This document shows, piece by piece, positions 17,934-26,324 of a stretch of 40,223 nt of DNA. Positions within the stretch are counted from its first letter, which is position 1, and every line of letters starts with the position of its first letter. Source of the stretch: Gordonia sp. 'Campus'. Its GTDB lineage: Bacteria; Actinomycetota; Actinomycetes; Mycobacteriales; Mycobacteriaceae. The position numbers and the translations under genes were made by a program. The notes under the pieces were generated by a model. It saw nothing but the letters and a program-made list of their open reading frames with translations. It was not told the DNA's origin and did not search any database. Location of the stretch: assembly GCF_022206305.1 (NCBI RefSeq), contig NZ_JAKOIW010000032.1, positions 1 through 40,223 of the forward strand. The letters are read 5' to 3'.

Positions 17934-19544
17934 ATGACAGTCGAATCAGTAACGCCACAGTCGCGTGCTGCCGGGCTGGTCGCGGAGCTCCACCTGTTGC
18001 TCGACGAACTGCAGACAGTCGATCTGTCGCCTTGTAGCGACGCCGAGTTGATTGAGGTCGCAGCGGGCACCGAGCGTGCCATCGCACGAACCACATTCGC
18101 CGGCGACCGACATATCGCCGAAGTCGAGGCCCGCGACCTTCCCCGCAAGACCGGGACCCGCACCCTCACCTCCTTCATGATCCACCGCCTGCGCGTCTCG
18201 AACCCGATGCGTCGCCGCAAGCACATGACTGCGACCGCCGCCCTCACATGTCTGAACGGTGAACGACTCGAGCCCCAACACCCCGGCCTCGCAGCCGCTT
18301 TCGCTGAGGGTGCCGTCGGCTCTGCTCACGTCGAGGCCGTCATCGACGTCCTCGACCAGATTCCGCACGCCGTCGAGCACGATGTGAAGGTCGCCGCCGA
18401 ACGGCAGATGACCGAGATCGCCGTCGAGCATCCTCCCGCCGAGATCACCCAGCTGGGTTCACGGTTGCTCGCCCATCTCGACCCCGACGGCGCGCTCACC
18501 GACGATTCCGAACGTAAACGGCGCCGCAACCTGTGGGTCAATCGTCAACGCGCCGATGGCACAGCCAAACTCACCGGCACCCTCACCCCCGAACTTGCGG
18601 CACGCCTGTCGATGATGCTCGCCGTCTGGGCGAAACCCGGTATGAACAACCCTGCTGACCCCGACTCGCCTACAGGGTCATTCGAGGACGCCGACCCCGA
18701 CGCCCTGGTGGCAGCCGCCGAACGCGATGACCGCACACCCGCTCAGATCAACCACGACGCGTTGAACGCCCTGTTGAAGGCTGTTTTCGACGACGGGCTC
18801 CTCGGCAAGACGCATCGCGGATTACCGGTGCAGCTGATCATCAAAGCTGATCTCGACGACCTGATCCGCGAAGCCGGGCTCGCCACCACCGCGACCGGCG
18901 CCCTGTTGCCGATCGCTGACGTCATCGACCTTGCTGCCGATGCTCAACCGTGGCTGGCCGTGTTCAAGAACCAGACGACAGTTCCGTTGCACTTCGGGCG
19001 TGGCAGACGTCTGGCCACCCGCGGACAGCGCCTGGCCTCCTTCGCCCGACCCGACGGTGAGGTGTGCTCGGCCCCCGGTTGCGACCAACCCGCCACCCAG
19101 GTCGAGATGCATCACGCCGAACAAGACTGGGCCGACGGCGGTCTCACCGACATCGACACCGTCGCCCCCGCGTGCCCACGCCACAACCGGATGGTCGGCA
19201 AAAATCCCGGCCAGTACACCACCCGCATCGTCCACTCCGGACCCGACGAAGGCCGCTGCGCCTGGCGATTGAACCCAGAGCCTGGTGCGCCACCCAACGG
19301 AGAACGGATCAACCGCCGACCCGACATACCGAAGCGGCTGGCTACACATCTGAACAACGTGCGCAACGAGATTTACGGACCCCGCCGGTCCGGCGAGAAT
19401 TCACGTCCTGACGAGCCGAGCCCGCTGCGGCGACGGATGGACATCAGACACGTCATCGACGTCCGGCGACCCGACCAGGGAGCCAGGGCACGCCTCTCAT
19501 CTCCGGTGGAAGCGCGCCTCGCCGAAATCCTCGACCATCACTGA
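17934..19544 (+). CDS. 13E12-repeat family protein (DUF222 + HNH endonuclease)
   Basis: 536 aa from ATG 17934, preceded by a GGGGGG ribosome site at 17923-17928. The DUF222 helical domain covers about residues 20-360. The C-terminal HNH motif is complete: CSAPGCDQPATQVEMHHAEQDWADGGLTD...APACPRHNRMV (about 380-420). REP13E12 proteins are multicopy in mycobacteria, Gordonia and relatives; they behave like selfish or mobile genes and some serve as phage attachment sites, but their biochemical role is not settled. The open frame extends upstream to 17865, but the ribosome site and the SOS box at 17896-17911 favour 17934. It converges on pknG with only 8 bp between stops. Confidence 0.9.
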   Translation: MTVESVTPQSRAAGLVAELHLLLDELQTVDLSPCSDAELIEVAAGTERAIARTTFAGDRHIAEVEARDLPRKTGTRTLTSFMIHRLRVSNPMRRRKHMTATAALTCLNGERLEPQHPGLAAAFAEGAVGSAHVEAVIDVLDQIPHAVEHDVKVAAERQMTEIAVEHPPAEITQLGSRLLAHLDPDGALTDDSERKRRRNLWVNRQRADGTAKLTGTLTPELAARLSMMLAVWAKPGMNNPADPDSPTGSFEDADPDALVAAAERDDRTPAQINHDALNALLKAVFDDGLLGKTHRGLPVQLIIKADLDDLIREAGLATTATGALLPIADVIDLAADAQPWLAVFKNQTTVPLHFGRGRRLATRGQRLASFARPDGEVCSAPGCDQPATQVEMHHAEQDWADGGLTDIDTVAPACPRHNRMVGKNPGQYTTRIVHSGPDEGRCAWRLNPEPGAPPNGERINRRPDIPKRLATHLNNVRNEIYGPRRSGENSRPDEPSPLRRRMDIRHVIDVRRPDQGARARLSSPVEARLAEILDHH

Positions 19545-19552
19545 ATGTGCGC

Positions 19553-22156
19553 TCAGAACAACGTGTTCGGCCGAACGTAGTTGGCGAGGTCGACGAGCAT
19601 GAACCGGTGGTCCCGGTTGGTGCGGGTCAAGCGGGCGAGCTGACGCAGCGAACGCTCGGTGCCGGTACGGATCCCGTACTCGGTGAACGGGAACCCGAGC
19701 AGCGTCGAGGGTTCCTTGTCCTGGGTCGCCTCGTCCGGGTTGTCGTGAATCCACCCGAGCGCGGTCCCCAGGACGATGAGCAGCATCCGCGCCTTGCGCG
19801 GCTCGGTGTCGGGGATCTGCTCCAGGCGTCGCGCCGCCTCGACGATCTGCTCGCGGGACACCTGCGACGTCGGCCGACCGTGAACCAGCGCGATGATCGC
19901 CGTCGCCCGGGCGGTGTTGAAATGTCTGCTCGTGGCAGGGACTTCGTCGAGCGGCTGGATGGCCGCATCGATGTCACCGGCCGCCACCGCCAACCGCGCC
20001 AGACCGAAGGCCGCCGTCACGATGCTGTGGTCGGTCAGCCACAGGTCGTGATAATGGTGCTGCGCAATGTCATACAGGCGGGCGATCTTGTCCGCGGACT
20101 TGCCGGGGCCTTTCTCGTCGGCGAGCCAGCGTCCGATGAGCTCGGCCGTACCCGCGACCGCCAGCTTGGGTGCCACCTCGCCGGGCATCGCACCCAGCAC
20201 CTCGTCGAAGCGCTCATAGGCGAGCTCCGGCTCGTCGTTCATCAGCGCGCAGATGCCCATGTACCACTCGACCCGCCACGAATCACCATGGTGGACACGG
20301 ACTTCACGCAACAGGGCGAGTGCGGTGTCGACGTCGTCGAGTTGCAGGTGCGCACGCGCCTCGGCCAGGTCGATCTCCCGCGACGGATGCGCGTTCTTCA
20401 CCGGTCGGCCACCGAAGAGCGACGCGAACCCCTCGGCCCGAGCGGTGTTGATGGAGTCGAGGGTCTGTCGCGGATCCGACAGCGCCGCCGAGGTGAGCAG
20501 GCTCGCCGCAGGATCGAGCGGATTGACAAGGGGCACAGGCAATGCGTTGGCGATGTCGACCGGATCGTAGAAGGCCGCCTGGTCGGGGTCGAAGAAGCCG
20601 TCGACGGGGGCCAGCATCAAGTCGGTGCCGAAAGTCGACCGCTGCGGCGTGAACACGGTGGACAACGCGGGCCGGGGAACGCCGGTGTGCACGGCCACCG
20701 TCTCGCGCAGCACATTGAGCACCTGGGTGCTCATCTCCTCCGCGGACACGAACCGGTCGGCGGGTTCGGGCGCCGTGGCACGTTGCAGCAGACGGTAGAA
20801 CGACGGATTGTCCCGGAACACCTGAGTCTTCGACGCCGCGGGCAACCCGTCGACGTAGCGTCCGTGCTGCATCTCGATCGGCACGGTCAGCACGGCCAGG
20901 GTGCGTCCGATGCTGTAGATGTCGGTGGCGATCTGCGGGCCGGTCTTCACGATCTCGGGCGCCTGGAAGCCGGGCGTGCCGTAGAGGTGGCCGTAGCCGT
21001 TGATGGGGGAGACGGCGCCGAGGTCGATCAGCTTCACCTCGTCGCTGCCGACCATGATGTTCTCGGGTTTGACGTCGTTGTAGACCAACCCCACCGAATG
21101 CAGATAGCCCACCGCGAGAAGGACTTCGAGGATGTAGGCCAGGCCCTGCTCCACCGACAGCAGTGAGCTGCGCGGGTCTCCGGCGGTGATCTGCTTGAGC
21201 GTCTGCCCGCCGATGTACTCCATCACGATGTAGCCGAAGCGTTCACCGTTGTCGTCGACGTGTTCGACGAAGTTGTAGATCTTGACGATGCCGGGATGAT
21301 TCACCGAGGCCAGGAACTGCCGTTCGGCCACCGCGACGCGCTGGGCCTCCGAATCCGAGGAATTCAGCAGGCCTTTGAGAACGACGGGCCGGTCGCTCAC
21401 GTTGCGGTCGATGGCGAGGTAGATCCAGCCGAGCCCGCCGTGGGCGATCGCACCGGCGATCTCGTACTGCTCGGCGACCAGCGTCCCGGGCGCGAGACCG
21501 GGCACGAACGAATACCGGGCGCCACAGTTGGCGCAATCCCCGGTCGGCGGACCGGCGCCCTCGCCGTCGAGGCGTCCGACCGGTTTGCCGCAGCGCCAGC
21601 AGAACCGCTTGTTCTCGGCGATCACCGGGTCGTCGATGACCGCGTCTTCGGGTTCGATATCGGTGATCTTGGGCATCTCGACCAGTCCGCTGCCGAGCCG
21701 CCGTTCATGCACGGGGGGTCGACGACGCGGCACCAGACGCCGTCCGAGCGGGCCCGAATCGGCCTCGTCCGGACCCATCACCGGTCGCGATCGCACGACA
21801 CGATCGGTCTGGTCGTCGAACCTGCTGTCGGGATCGGTGCCGACGGTGAACATCGGTGCGGCAGCCTGGGTTCCGATATCGGCCCGCACGCTCGGGTCCG
21901 TGGTGTCGTTTGAAACAGTGTCGTTCGAAACGGTGTCGTTCGAAAGAGTCTCGCCCTCGAGTGCGTTCAGATCGGCCTTCTGCGTGCCGACCTCGCCGAC
22001 GGGCGCCTCGTCCCGCTCGCCGGTCACGTGCGCCGTCGTCGCGGCGTCCTCCGGCTCGTCGGCCATGAGGTCGTCGAGGGAGACCCGCTGGGTGCCGACG
22101 TCGGACTGTTCCCCGTCCGCGCCGTTGTCTGCGTTGTCCGCGTTGTCGTCGTACAT
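19553..22156 (-). CDS. pknG: serine/threonine protein kinase PknG
   Basis: 867 aa from ATG 22156. Soluble kinase that in mycobacteria and corynebacteria phosphorylates GarA/OdhI and so controls 2-oxoglutarate dehydrogenase and glutamate metabolism. Order: disordered N-terminus with three GTQ motifs (possible phosphosites) and a three-fold SNDTV repeat; rubredoxin-like zinc site CWRC...CANC (near 186-220); kinase domain with AIAHGGLGWIYLA, VVLKGL (ATP lysine), YNDVKPENIM (catalytic loop, YND instead of HRD as in M. tuberculosis PknG), LIDLGAVSPI and GTPGFQAPE; then a C-terminal TPR domain from about residue 530, ending RPNTLF. It is about 115 residues longer than the 750-aa M. tuberculosis protein, largely in the N-terminus. 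It is the last gene of the glnX-glnH-pknG operon, 5 bp after glnH; an upstream in-frame extension would overlap glnH and is unlikely. Confidence 0.95.
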   Translation of the reverse strand: MYDDNADNADNGADGEQSDVGTQRVSLDDLMADEPEDAATTAHVTGERDEAPVGEVGTQKADLNALEGETLSNDTVSNDTVSNDTTDPSVRADIGTQAAAPMFTVGTDPDSRFDDQTDRVVRSRPVMGPDEADSGPLGRRLVPRRRPPVHERRLGSGLVEMPKITDIEPEDAVIDDPVIAENKRFCWRCGKPVGRLDGEGAGPPTGDCANCGARYSFVPGLAPGTLVAEQYEIAGAIAHGGLGWIYLAIDRNVSDRPVVLKGLLNSSDSEAQRVAVAERQFLASVNHPGIVKIYNFVEHVDDNGERFGYIVMEYIGGQTLKQITAGDPRSSLLSVEQGLAYILEVLLAVGYLHSVGLVYNDVKPENIMVGSDEVKLIDLGAVSPINGYGHLYGTPGFQAPEIVKTGPQIATDIYSIGRTLAVLTVPIEMQHGRYVDGLPAASKTQVFRDNPSFYRLLQRATAPEPADRFVSAEEMSTQVLNVLRETVAVHTGVPRPALSTVFTPQRSTFGTDLMLAPVDGFFDPDQAAFYDPVDIANALPVPLVNPLDPAASLLTSAALSDPRQTLDSINTARAEGFASLFGGRPVKNAHPSREIDLAEARAHLQLDDVDTALALLREVRVHHGDSWRVEWYMGICALMNDEPELAYERFDEVLGAMPGEVAPKLAVAGTAELIGRWLADEKGPGKSADKIARLYDIAQHHYHDLWLTDHSIVTAAFGLARLAVAAGDIDAAIQPLDEVPATSRHFNTARATAIIALVHGRPTSQVSREQIVEAARRLEQIPDTEPRKARMLLIVLGTALGWIHDNPDEATQDKEPSTLLGFPFTEYGIRTGTERSLRQLARLTRTNRDHRFMLVDLANYVRPNTLF
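21903..21947. repeat. 15-bp x3 in-frame repeat in pknG
   Basis: Three 15-bp units (GTGTCGTTTGAAACA and two close variants) at 21903, 21918 and 21933 encode three tandem SNDTV copies in the disordered PknG N-terminus. Copy-number change would keep the frame. Confidence 0.85.
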
Positions 22157-22161
22157 GGGCG

Positions 22162-23160
22162 TCAGTCCCGGTAGTACGGCTGCGGTGCGCCGTACCCGGT
22201 GTCGAGGATGGACAGCCATCGGTCGCGGATCTGCTGCCAACGACCGGTCGCACGGATGCGTTCGAGCACGCCGTTGACGAAGCGGACCATGTCGTCCTGG
22301 CCCTTCGGAATGCCCACGCCGTAGAACTCCTCACCGAGGCTGGGCCCGACGACCCGCACCCACGGGTCCTGCGCGGCCAGTCCGGCGAGGATGGCGTCGT
22401 CGGAGGTCACCGCGTCGATCTGACCCTGTTGCATGAGGACCAGGCAGTCGGCCCACGTGGTGGTGCTCACCATCCTGGCCTGCGGCTGGATGGACTGCAT
22501 CCGGCCGATCGAGGTGGTTCCGCGCGCAGCGCACACCCGCTTGCCCGCGAGCTGGACGGGCCCGGTGACGTCGGAATTGCGGAACGACAGAATTCGTTGC
22601 GAGGCGACGTAATAGGGCGCGGAGAAGCTGATGTCCCGGAGTCGGTCGCAGGTGATGCTCATCGTCTTGACCACCAGGTCGACGGTCATGTCCCGCAAGG
22701 CGTCGATCCGTTGCGCCGAGCTCAGGACCTGGAACTCCACCCGCCGCTCGTCGCCGAAGATGGCGCCCGCGATCTCACGGGCGATGTCGACGTCGAAGCC
22801 CTGGATGTCGCCGGAGATGGGGTCGCGGAAGCTGAACAGGTTGGACCCGATGTCGAGGCCGACGATGAGCCGGCCGCGTTCGAGGATCGCTCCCATCGTG
22901 GAGTTGAGGGGCATCCGGCCGGGGGCGGGCATCTCGGCAGGCGGCCGCAGTGTCAGCGTCGCGTTGCACGCCTCCGAACTCGGTGGCGGCTCGACCGGGA
23001 TGTCGACCTGCACGCCGGGCAGCACCGGCGGTCCGGCGGTCGCGGTCGGCGGCGGCGAATCGGGCGCGGGGAAGCGGACGCAACCGGTCGCGAGGAGACC
23101 GATCAACGCGAGCAGGACCATGACGGTCGCCCGACTGCGATACGTATCCGGACGCGTCAT
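22162..23160 (-). CDS. glnH: amino-acid-binding lipoprotein GlnH
   Basis: 332 aa. Periplasmic-type solute-binding protein family 3, anchored as a lipoprotein: lipobox LLATGC with Cys27 after a hydrophobic signal (about 12-26). Characteristic stretches are LIVGLDIGSNLFSFRDPISGDIQGFDVDIAREIAGAIFGD and the C-terminal YGVGIPKGQDDMVRFVNGVLERIRATGRWQQI. In mycobacteria GlnH binds Asp/Asn/Glu/Gln and signals through membrane protein GlnX to PknG rather than serving a transporter; no permease or ATPase gene is adjacent here, in keeping with that. Starts inside the glnX stop (ATGA, 23157-23160). Confidence 0.95.
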   Translation of the reverse strand: MTRPDTYRSRATVMVLLALIGLLATGCVRFPAPDSPPPTATAGPPVLPGVQVDIPVEPPPSSEACNATLTLRPPAEMPAPGRMPLNSTMGAILERGRLIVGLDIGSNLFSFRDPISGDIQGFDVDIAREIAGAIFGDERRVEFQVLSSAQRIDALRDMTVDLVVKTMSITCDRLRDISFSAPYYVASQRILSFRNSDVTGPVQLAGKRVCAARGTTSIGRMQSIQPQARMVSTTTWADCLVLMQQGQIDAVTSDDAILAGLAAQDPWVRVVGPSLGEEFYGVGIPKGQDDMVRFVNGVLERIRATGRWQQIRDRWLSILDTGYGAPQPYYRD

Positions 23161-24608
23161 CGGTACTCCCGGATCCGCGGGATGAGTCCGCCGATGACGG
23201 CGAGACCGGCGAACACGGTGAGCAGGAGAATTCCCGTGCCGGTGAATCCCAGCACCCGCTGGGCGGTGTTGATGTCGTCGCGGAACGACGTGCGGGCCGT
23301 CGTGATCGCGTCGACGAGTCCGGTGTCGACGGTGGTGTAGGCCCGCGCGGAACTGTCCGGTCCGTCACCCACGGTGTGGAGTCGGGCGAGACCGAAGTTG
23401 CCGGTCTGGATGTAGCGGCGGACCGCGGAATCGGTGCGGCGCCATTCCGCGAGGGCGGCGGTCACCGCGTCGAGCTGTTCGACGGTGACCGCGCTGTGTC
23501 CGTCCTCGGTGCCGGCGCGCACGTCGTCGACGATATCGCCGATCTCGTTGGTCGCCGCGGAGAAGCTGCGTTCGAGCCCGCCCTGGTCACCGCGCCGGAT
23601 GAGGGACAGCGTCTCGGCCGAGCGGGCCTGCTGGGTGAGGATGCGCGCAGCGGTCAGGTCACGCAACGGGTCGGCGCCCTCGGTGCGGGCGTCACTGGTG
23701 GCCGCGACCGACATCAGGCCCGACGCGAGCAGCCACAGCGTGCCGCCGGCGAGGGCACCGACCGCAGCGACGATCCCGATGTTGAACCGGCGCCGGGTCC
23801 GGCGCGCGAGATACCTCGACGTCAGCACCAAGGCCACCAGCAGCAGCAACAGTGGTGCGTAGACCGTCCAGGGCGGGCGGGTGAGGGTCTGTTGCGGGTC
23901 GGCGATGGCCATCGACCTGCGCTCGTAGAGTCGCTGTGCGGCGGGCAGGATCTTGTCCTGCATCATCGACGACGCCTGTCCGAGATAGGCCGACCCGACC
24001 GGGTTGCCGAGACGGTTGTTGGTCCGTGCGGTCTCGATCAGTCCGCTGTACACCGGGATCGACGTGGACAGGGTCTCGAGGTCGGCGCTGACCGCCTGCT
24101 CGGCGCGGTCCGACGTCATACCCGAACCGGGCTCGCTGGACGTGCCGGTCGCCAGGATCAGCGACGACGACGCGGTCGCGAGCGCGTCGGAGTAGCGCTG
24201 GCGCAGTTCGGGGGATTCCAGACCGCCCGAGATGAAGGCGGCGTTGGCGGAGGCGTCGGCGATCGACAGGGAGCTGTAGAGGACCTGCGCGGCCTCCGCG
24301 AGAGGCTCGGTCCGGTCGATGAGCCGCTGCAGTGTCTGGGTGCGGTCCTCGAGCACGGTGGAGGCATACAGTCCGGTGCCCAGGCAGCCGAGAGCGAGGA
24401 TTCCGCAGATGATGATCAGCTTGCCCGGCGTCGTGACCGCGAAATGACGAATGGTCTGGAAGGGCGACTGGGCGCGTTCCCGCGCGGTGGCGACGAGCTC
24501 GCGTCTATCGGCGAGCACCTGCCGGATGGGCGGCGATGACTGGGCCGGTCGGATCGTGCGACCGCCACGCGTGAGTGCCGTCCGCACGGAGGACGCGTCG
24601 CCGGTCAC
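23157..24608 (-). CDS. glnX: membrane protein GlnX
   Basis: 483 aa from GTG 24608. Four hydrophobic helices: near 59-82 (LIIICGILALGCLGTGLYAS), 244-264 (LLLLLVALVLTSRYLA), 272-298 and 455-475. A large helical extracytoplasmic region lies between the first two and another between the third and fourth, like sensor chemoreceptor domains. It matches the M. tuberculosis Rv0412c position and topology. Its role is to relay GlnH occupancy to PknG. First gene of the operon, with overlapping glnH. The long 5' region 24609-25057 probably holds its promoter. Confidence 0.92.
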   Translation of the reverse strand: MTGDASSVRTALTRGGRTIRPAQSSPPIRQVLADRRELVATARERAQSPFQTIRHFAVTTPGKLIIICGILALGCLGTGLYASTVLEDRTQTLQRLIDRTEPLAEAAQVLYSSLSIADASANAAFISGGLESPELRQRYSDALATASSSLILATGTSSEPGSGMTSDRAEQAVSADLETLSTSIPVYSGLIETARTNNRLGNPVGSAYLGQASSMMQDKILPAAQRLYERRSMAIADPQQTLTRPPWTVYAPLLLLLVALVLTSRYLARRTRRRFNIGIVAAVGALAGGTLWLLASGLMSVAATSDARTEGADPLRDLTAARILTQQARSAETLSLIRRGDQGGLERSFSAATNEIGDIVDDVRAGTEDGHSAVTVEQLDAVTAALAEWRRTDSAVRRYIQTGNFGLARLHTVGDGPDSSARAYTTVDTGLVDAITTARTSFRDDINTAQRVLGFTGTGILLLTVFAGLAVIGGLIPRIREYR

Positions 24609-25057
24609 CTACCTGATCCCTTCTCAAACGCTGGATCGTCTCCGGTGCGGTTGCTGGTCCACCGGGTCCCCCTACCGGCTTCTCCTGACCGGGCGATCAA
24701 CGCCGGGTGTCGTGTCACCCCACTGCGGGTTCTCCGAGCTGCGGGTCACCCCTGCTGCGAGTCACCCCTGCTGTCGATTCCTGCAGTGTGGTGTCAGTCA
24801 GTTCATCGTCCACCGGGTCGTGCGCGTTTCAGCCTATGCCATCGCGCGGAGTTCCTCCGGCTTGCTCGCCGCCGCGTCGCGGGCGGGGACGGTCGAGGGG
24901 TACCGGCCCCCGGCCACACCTCCGTGGCGCCGTGTGGTTTCGGTGTCATGCGAGCGATTTTCGCCGCCGTCGCGGACAGGGCCCGTAATCCCCATGTTCC
25001 TGGCAGGTCGGGCGCGTCTCACTTACGGTGGAGGTCACCCGGGGAGAATCAGCCGGG
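24609..25057. other. 449-bp intergenic region between divergent glnX and mutT3, with a 16-bp repeat
   Basis: No credible gene; short open frames on both strands are low-complexity. Three adjacent 16-bp units (24723-24738, 24739-24754, 24755-24770; core CTGCGGGTCACCCCTG) and a degenerate fourth at 24771-24786 form a tandem array. The promoters of the glnX operon and of mutT3 must lie here, but I cannot place them. Confidence 0.6.
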
Positions 25058-25555
25058 ATGCGAGGAGGCGTGGTGCGCGGCGACGGCGACGGCTGGGTGA
25101 TCGATCCCGACGGTTCACGATATTGGGGGATCCACGGCGCGGCCGGCCTCCTGCTGCGGGCACCCCTGCCCGAAGGGACGACAGGCGTACTCCTCCAGCA
25201 CCGCGCCGCATGGTCGCACCAGGGCGGCACCTGGGCCCTGCCCGGCGGAGCCCGTGACTCACACGAGGGCGCCATCGACACCGCGATCCGGGAGGCCCAG
25301 GAGGAAGCCGGGATCTCCGGTGACGATCTGCGTGTCGTGGCGGCCGTCGTGACCCACGAGTCGCCCGGTGGGTGGACCTACACCACCGTCATCGCCGAGA
25401 CCGACGCACCGGTGACCACGGTCGCGAACTTCGAATCGACGGAGCTGCGTTGGGTCGACGAGAAGCGTGTCGACCAACTCCCGCTACACCCCGCGTTCGG
25501 TCTGGCCTGGCCGACGCTGCGCGAGCGCATCGCGATGCTCGACCCCCAGGGCTGA
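25058..25555 (+). CDS. mutT3: NUDIX hydrolase, MutT3-like
   Basis: 165 aa from ATG 25058; GTG 25028, 25070 and 25073 are also in frame and GAGGAGG at 25062-25068 could serve a later GTG, so the start is uncertain. The Nudix box is complete: GARDSHEGAIDTAIREAQEEAGI (about residues 66-88, G-x5-E-x7-REUxEExGU). N-terminal sequence GSRYWGIHGAAGLLLRA and the position between glnX and thiE match M. tuberculosis mutT3 (Rv0413). The likely role is hydrolysis of oxidised or other nucleoside triphosphates; substrate not proven by sequence. Confidence 0.88.
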   Translation: MRGGVVRGDGDGWVIDPDGSRYWGIHGAAGLLLRAPLPEGTTGVLLQHRAAWSHQGGTWALPGGARDSHEGAIDTAIREAQEEAGISGDDLRVVAAVVTHESPGGWTYTTVIAETDAPVTTVANFESTELRWVDEKRVDQLPLHPAFGLAWPTLRERIAMLDPQG

Positions 25556-25559
25556 CGAC

Positions 25560-26198
25560 CTACTCCGCCGGTGTCCCGACAGAATTAGCTGCCCCGACTG
25601 CACCGGCTGACCCGACAGGACCGGCTGTCCCGAAAGAAGCAGCGGCCTCGACGCACCCGGTCGCCTCGGTCAGCCGGTTGGCCGCCGCGACGAGCGCATG
25701 AACACTCGCCTCCTGACTGGTCCGACCCTCGCCGGCCGCCCACGCCTGCCGGCCGTTGCTTTCACACAGCAGGAATGTCGTGATCAGTTCGCCGACCTCA
25801 CGCTGGTGCAGGCGAACGATCTGCAGCGGCGCGCCGACATCGGCGAGGATCGACGTCATCGCACCGACGGGACCGGCGGCGACGGCGGTACGCGACATGA
25901 TCCGGTCGGCGACGGCCAGCGTGGCGCGACATTCGACGAGATCGTCGTGGCACGACGAGACCGACCACGACCCCAGCCGAATGGAGCCGCCGGAGGCGTA
26001 CTCGGTGGTGAACGCCTGGAGCGTCATGCCGGTCGCCTCTTCGCGCAGGCCCGGGGGAAGGGGGTGGCCGAAGCGGACGGAGAGGGGATCGCCCGTGGGC
26101 TGCGCGCCCGAGCGGTGGCTGGTGGGAAGGGCGCCGGTGAGCGGGGCGCCGGGCTCGTCACAGGTCCAGGATGGGCGGGACAGATGAAGTGTGTGCAT
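25560..26198 (-). CDS. stand-alone LeuA (2-isopropylmalate synthase) regulatory-domain protein
   Basis: 212 aa. Residues about 95-185 match the C-terminal allosteric dimer domain of LeuA: AGPVGAMTSILADVGAPLQIVRLHQREVGEL...GRQAWAAGEGRTSQEASVHALVAAANRL, the end aligning with the GxGxDxxxxxASxxAxxxAxNR pattern. The upstream stretch DPLSVRFGHPLPPGLREEATGMTLQAFTTEYA resembles the linker that precedes this domain in LeuA. The TIM-barrel catalytic domain is wholly absent, so it cannot make isopropylmalate; it may bind leucine or pair with the full-length enzyme. The C-terminus is a Gly/Ala/Val repeat from tandem DNA units at 25568-25638. The start is uncertain (no good ribosome site at 26198; Met near residue 58 is an alternative). 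Convergent with mutT3, 4 bp apart. A leader ORF and alternative hairpins lie upstream. Confidence 0.7.
   Translation of the reverse strand: MHTLHLSRPSWTCDEPGAPLTGALPTSHRSGAQPTGDPLSVRFGHPLPPGLREEATGMTLQAFTTEYASGGSIRLGSWSVSSCHDDLVECRATLAVADRIMSRTAVAAGPVGAMTSILADVGAPLQIVRLHQREVGELITTFLLCESNGRQAWAAGEGRTSQEASVHALVAAANRLTEATGCVEAAASFGTAGPVGSAGAVGAANSVGTPAE
25568..25638. repeat. about 18-bp x4 repeat at the 3' end of the LeuA-domain gene
   Basis: Units of 17-18 bp at 25568, 25585, 25603 and 25621; the last two (CCGGCTGACCCGACAGGA and CCGGCTGTCCCGAAAGAA) are the best match. They encode the repetitive GTAGPVGSAGAVGAANSVGT tail. Confidence 0.6.
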
Positions 26199-26247
26199 CT
26201 CGGAAGCCGATTTCGGTCGAAGAGAGGATGACCGACTGGAGAGCGCA

Positions 26248-26292
26248 ACCGACCCGCAGCGGGGGGTCGGTCAGATTCAGACCCCGCTGCGG
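26248..26292 (-). promoter_or_regulatory. mutually exclusive hairpins: attenuator-like leader
   Basis: Read on the minus strand. Arm A (26292-26282) can pair with arm B (26264-26254) as a perfect 11-bp stem. Alternatively 26271-26264 pairs with 26255-26248 as a perfect 8-bp stem with an 8-nt loop. The two structures share bases and exclude each other. Arm A lies in the last codons of a 15-codon leader ORF. There is no U-tract, so this could be attenuation of transcription or of translation; inference only. Confidence 0.4.
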
Positions 26293-26324
26293 CGGGTTAC
26301 GAGAGCGCTCTGCATGCACAACAT
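26277..26324 (-). CDS. possible 15-aa leader peptide
   Basis: ATG 26324 opens a 15-codon frame, MLCMQSALVTRRSGV, with a well-spaced GGTGGA ribosome site at 26331-26336. The stop lies 78 bp before the start of the LeuA-domain gene, and its last codons overlap hairpin arm A. It contains scattered Leu, Val, Cys and Met codons but no run of one amino acid, so the regulating amino acid is not obvious. Too short to be sure it is translated. Confidence 0.35.
   Translation of the reverse strand: MLCMQSALVTRRSGV

Noticed and set aside
16626..19544. CBASS or another multi-gene defence operon in the ackA-pknG interval
   Set aside because: The HNH module is Cap5-like, but no nucleotide cyclase, SAVED domain or other partner is present; the neighbouring gene is an ordinary 13E12-family protein with its own control site.
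19547..21166. 539-codon plus-strand frame opposite pknG
   Set aside because: Shadow of the PknG kinase and TPR coding sequence, composition typical of antisense GC-rich frames.
22157..22240. Longer PknG start at 22240
   Set aside because: It would overlap the glnH coding sequence by about 80 bp and adds sequence unlike PknG N-termini; ATG 22156 lies 5 bp after the glnH stop, fitting a tight operon.
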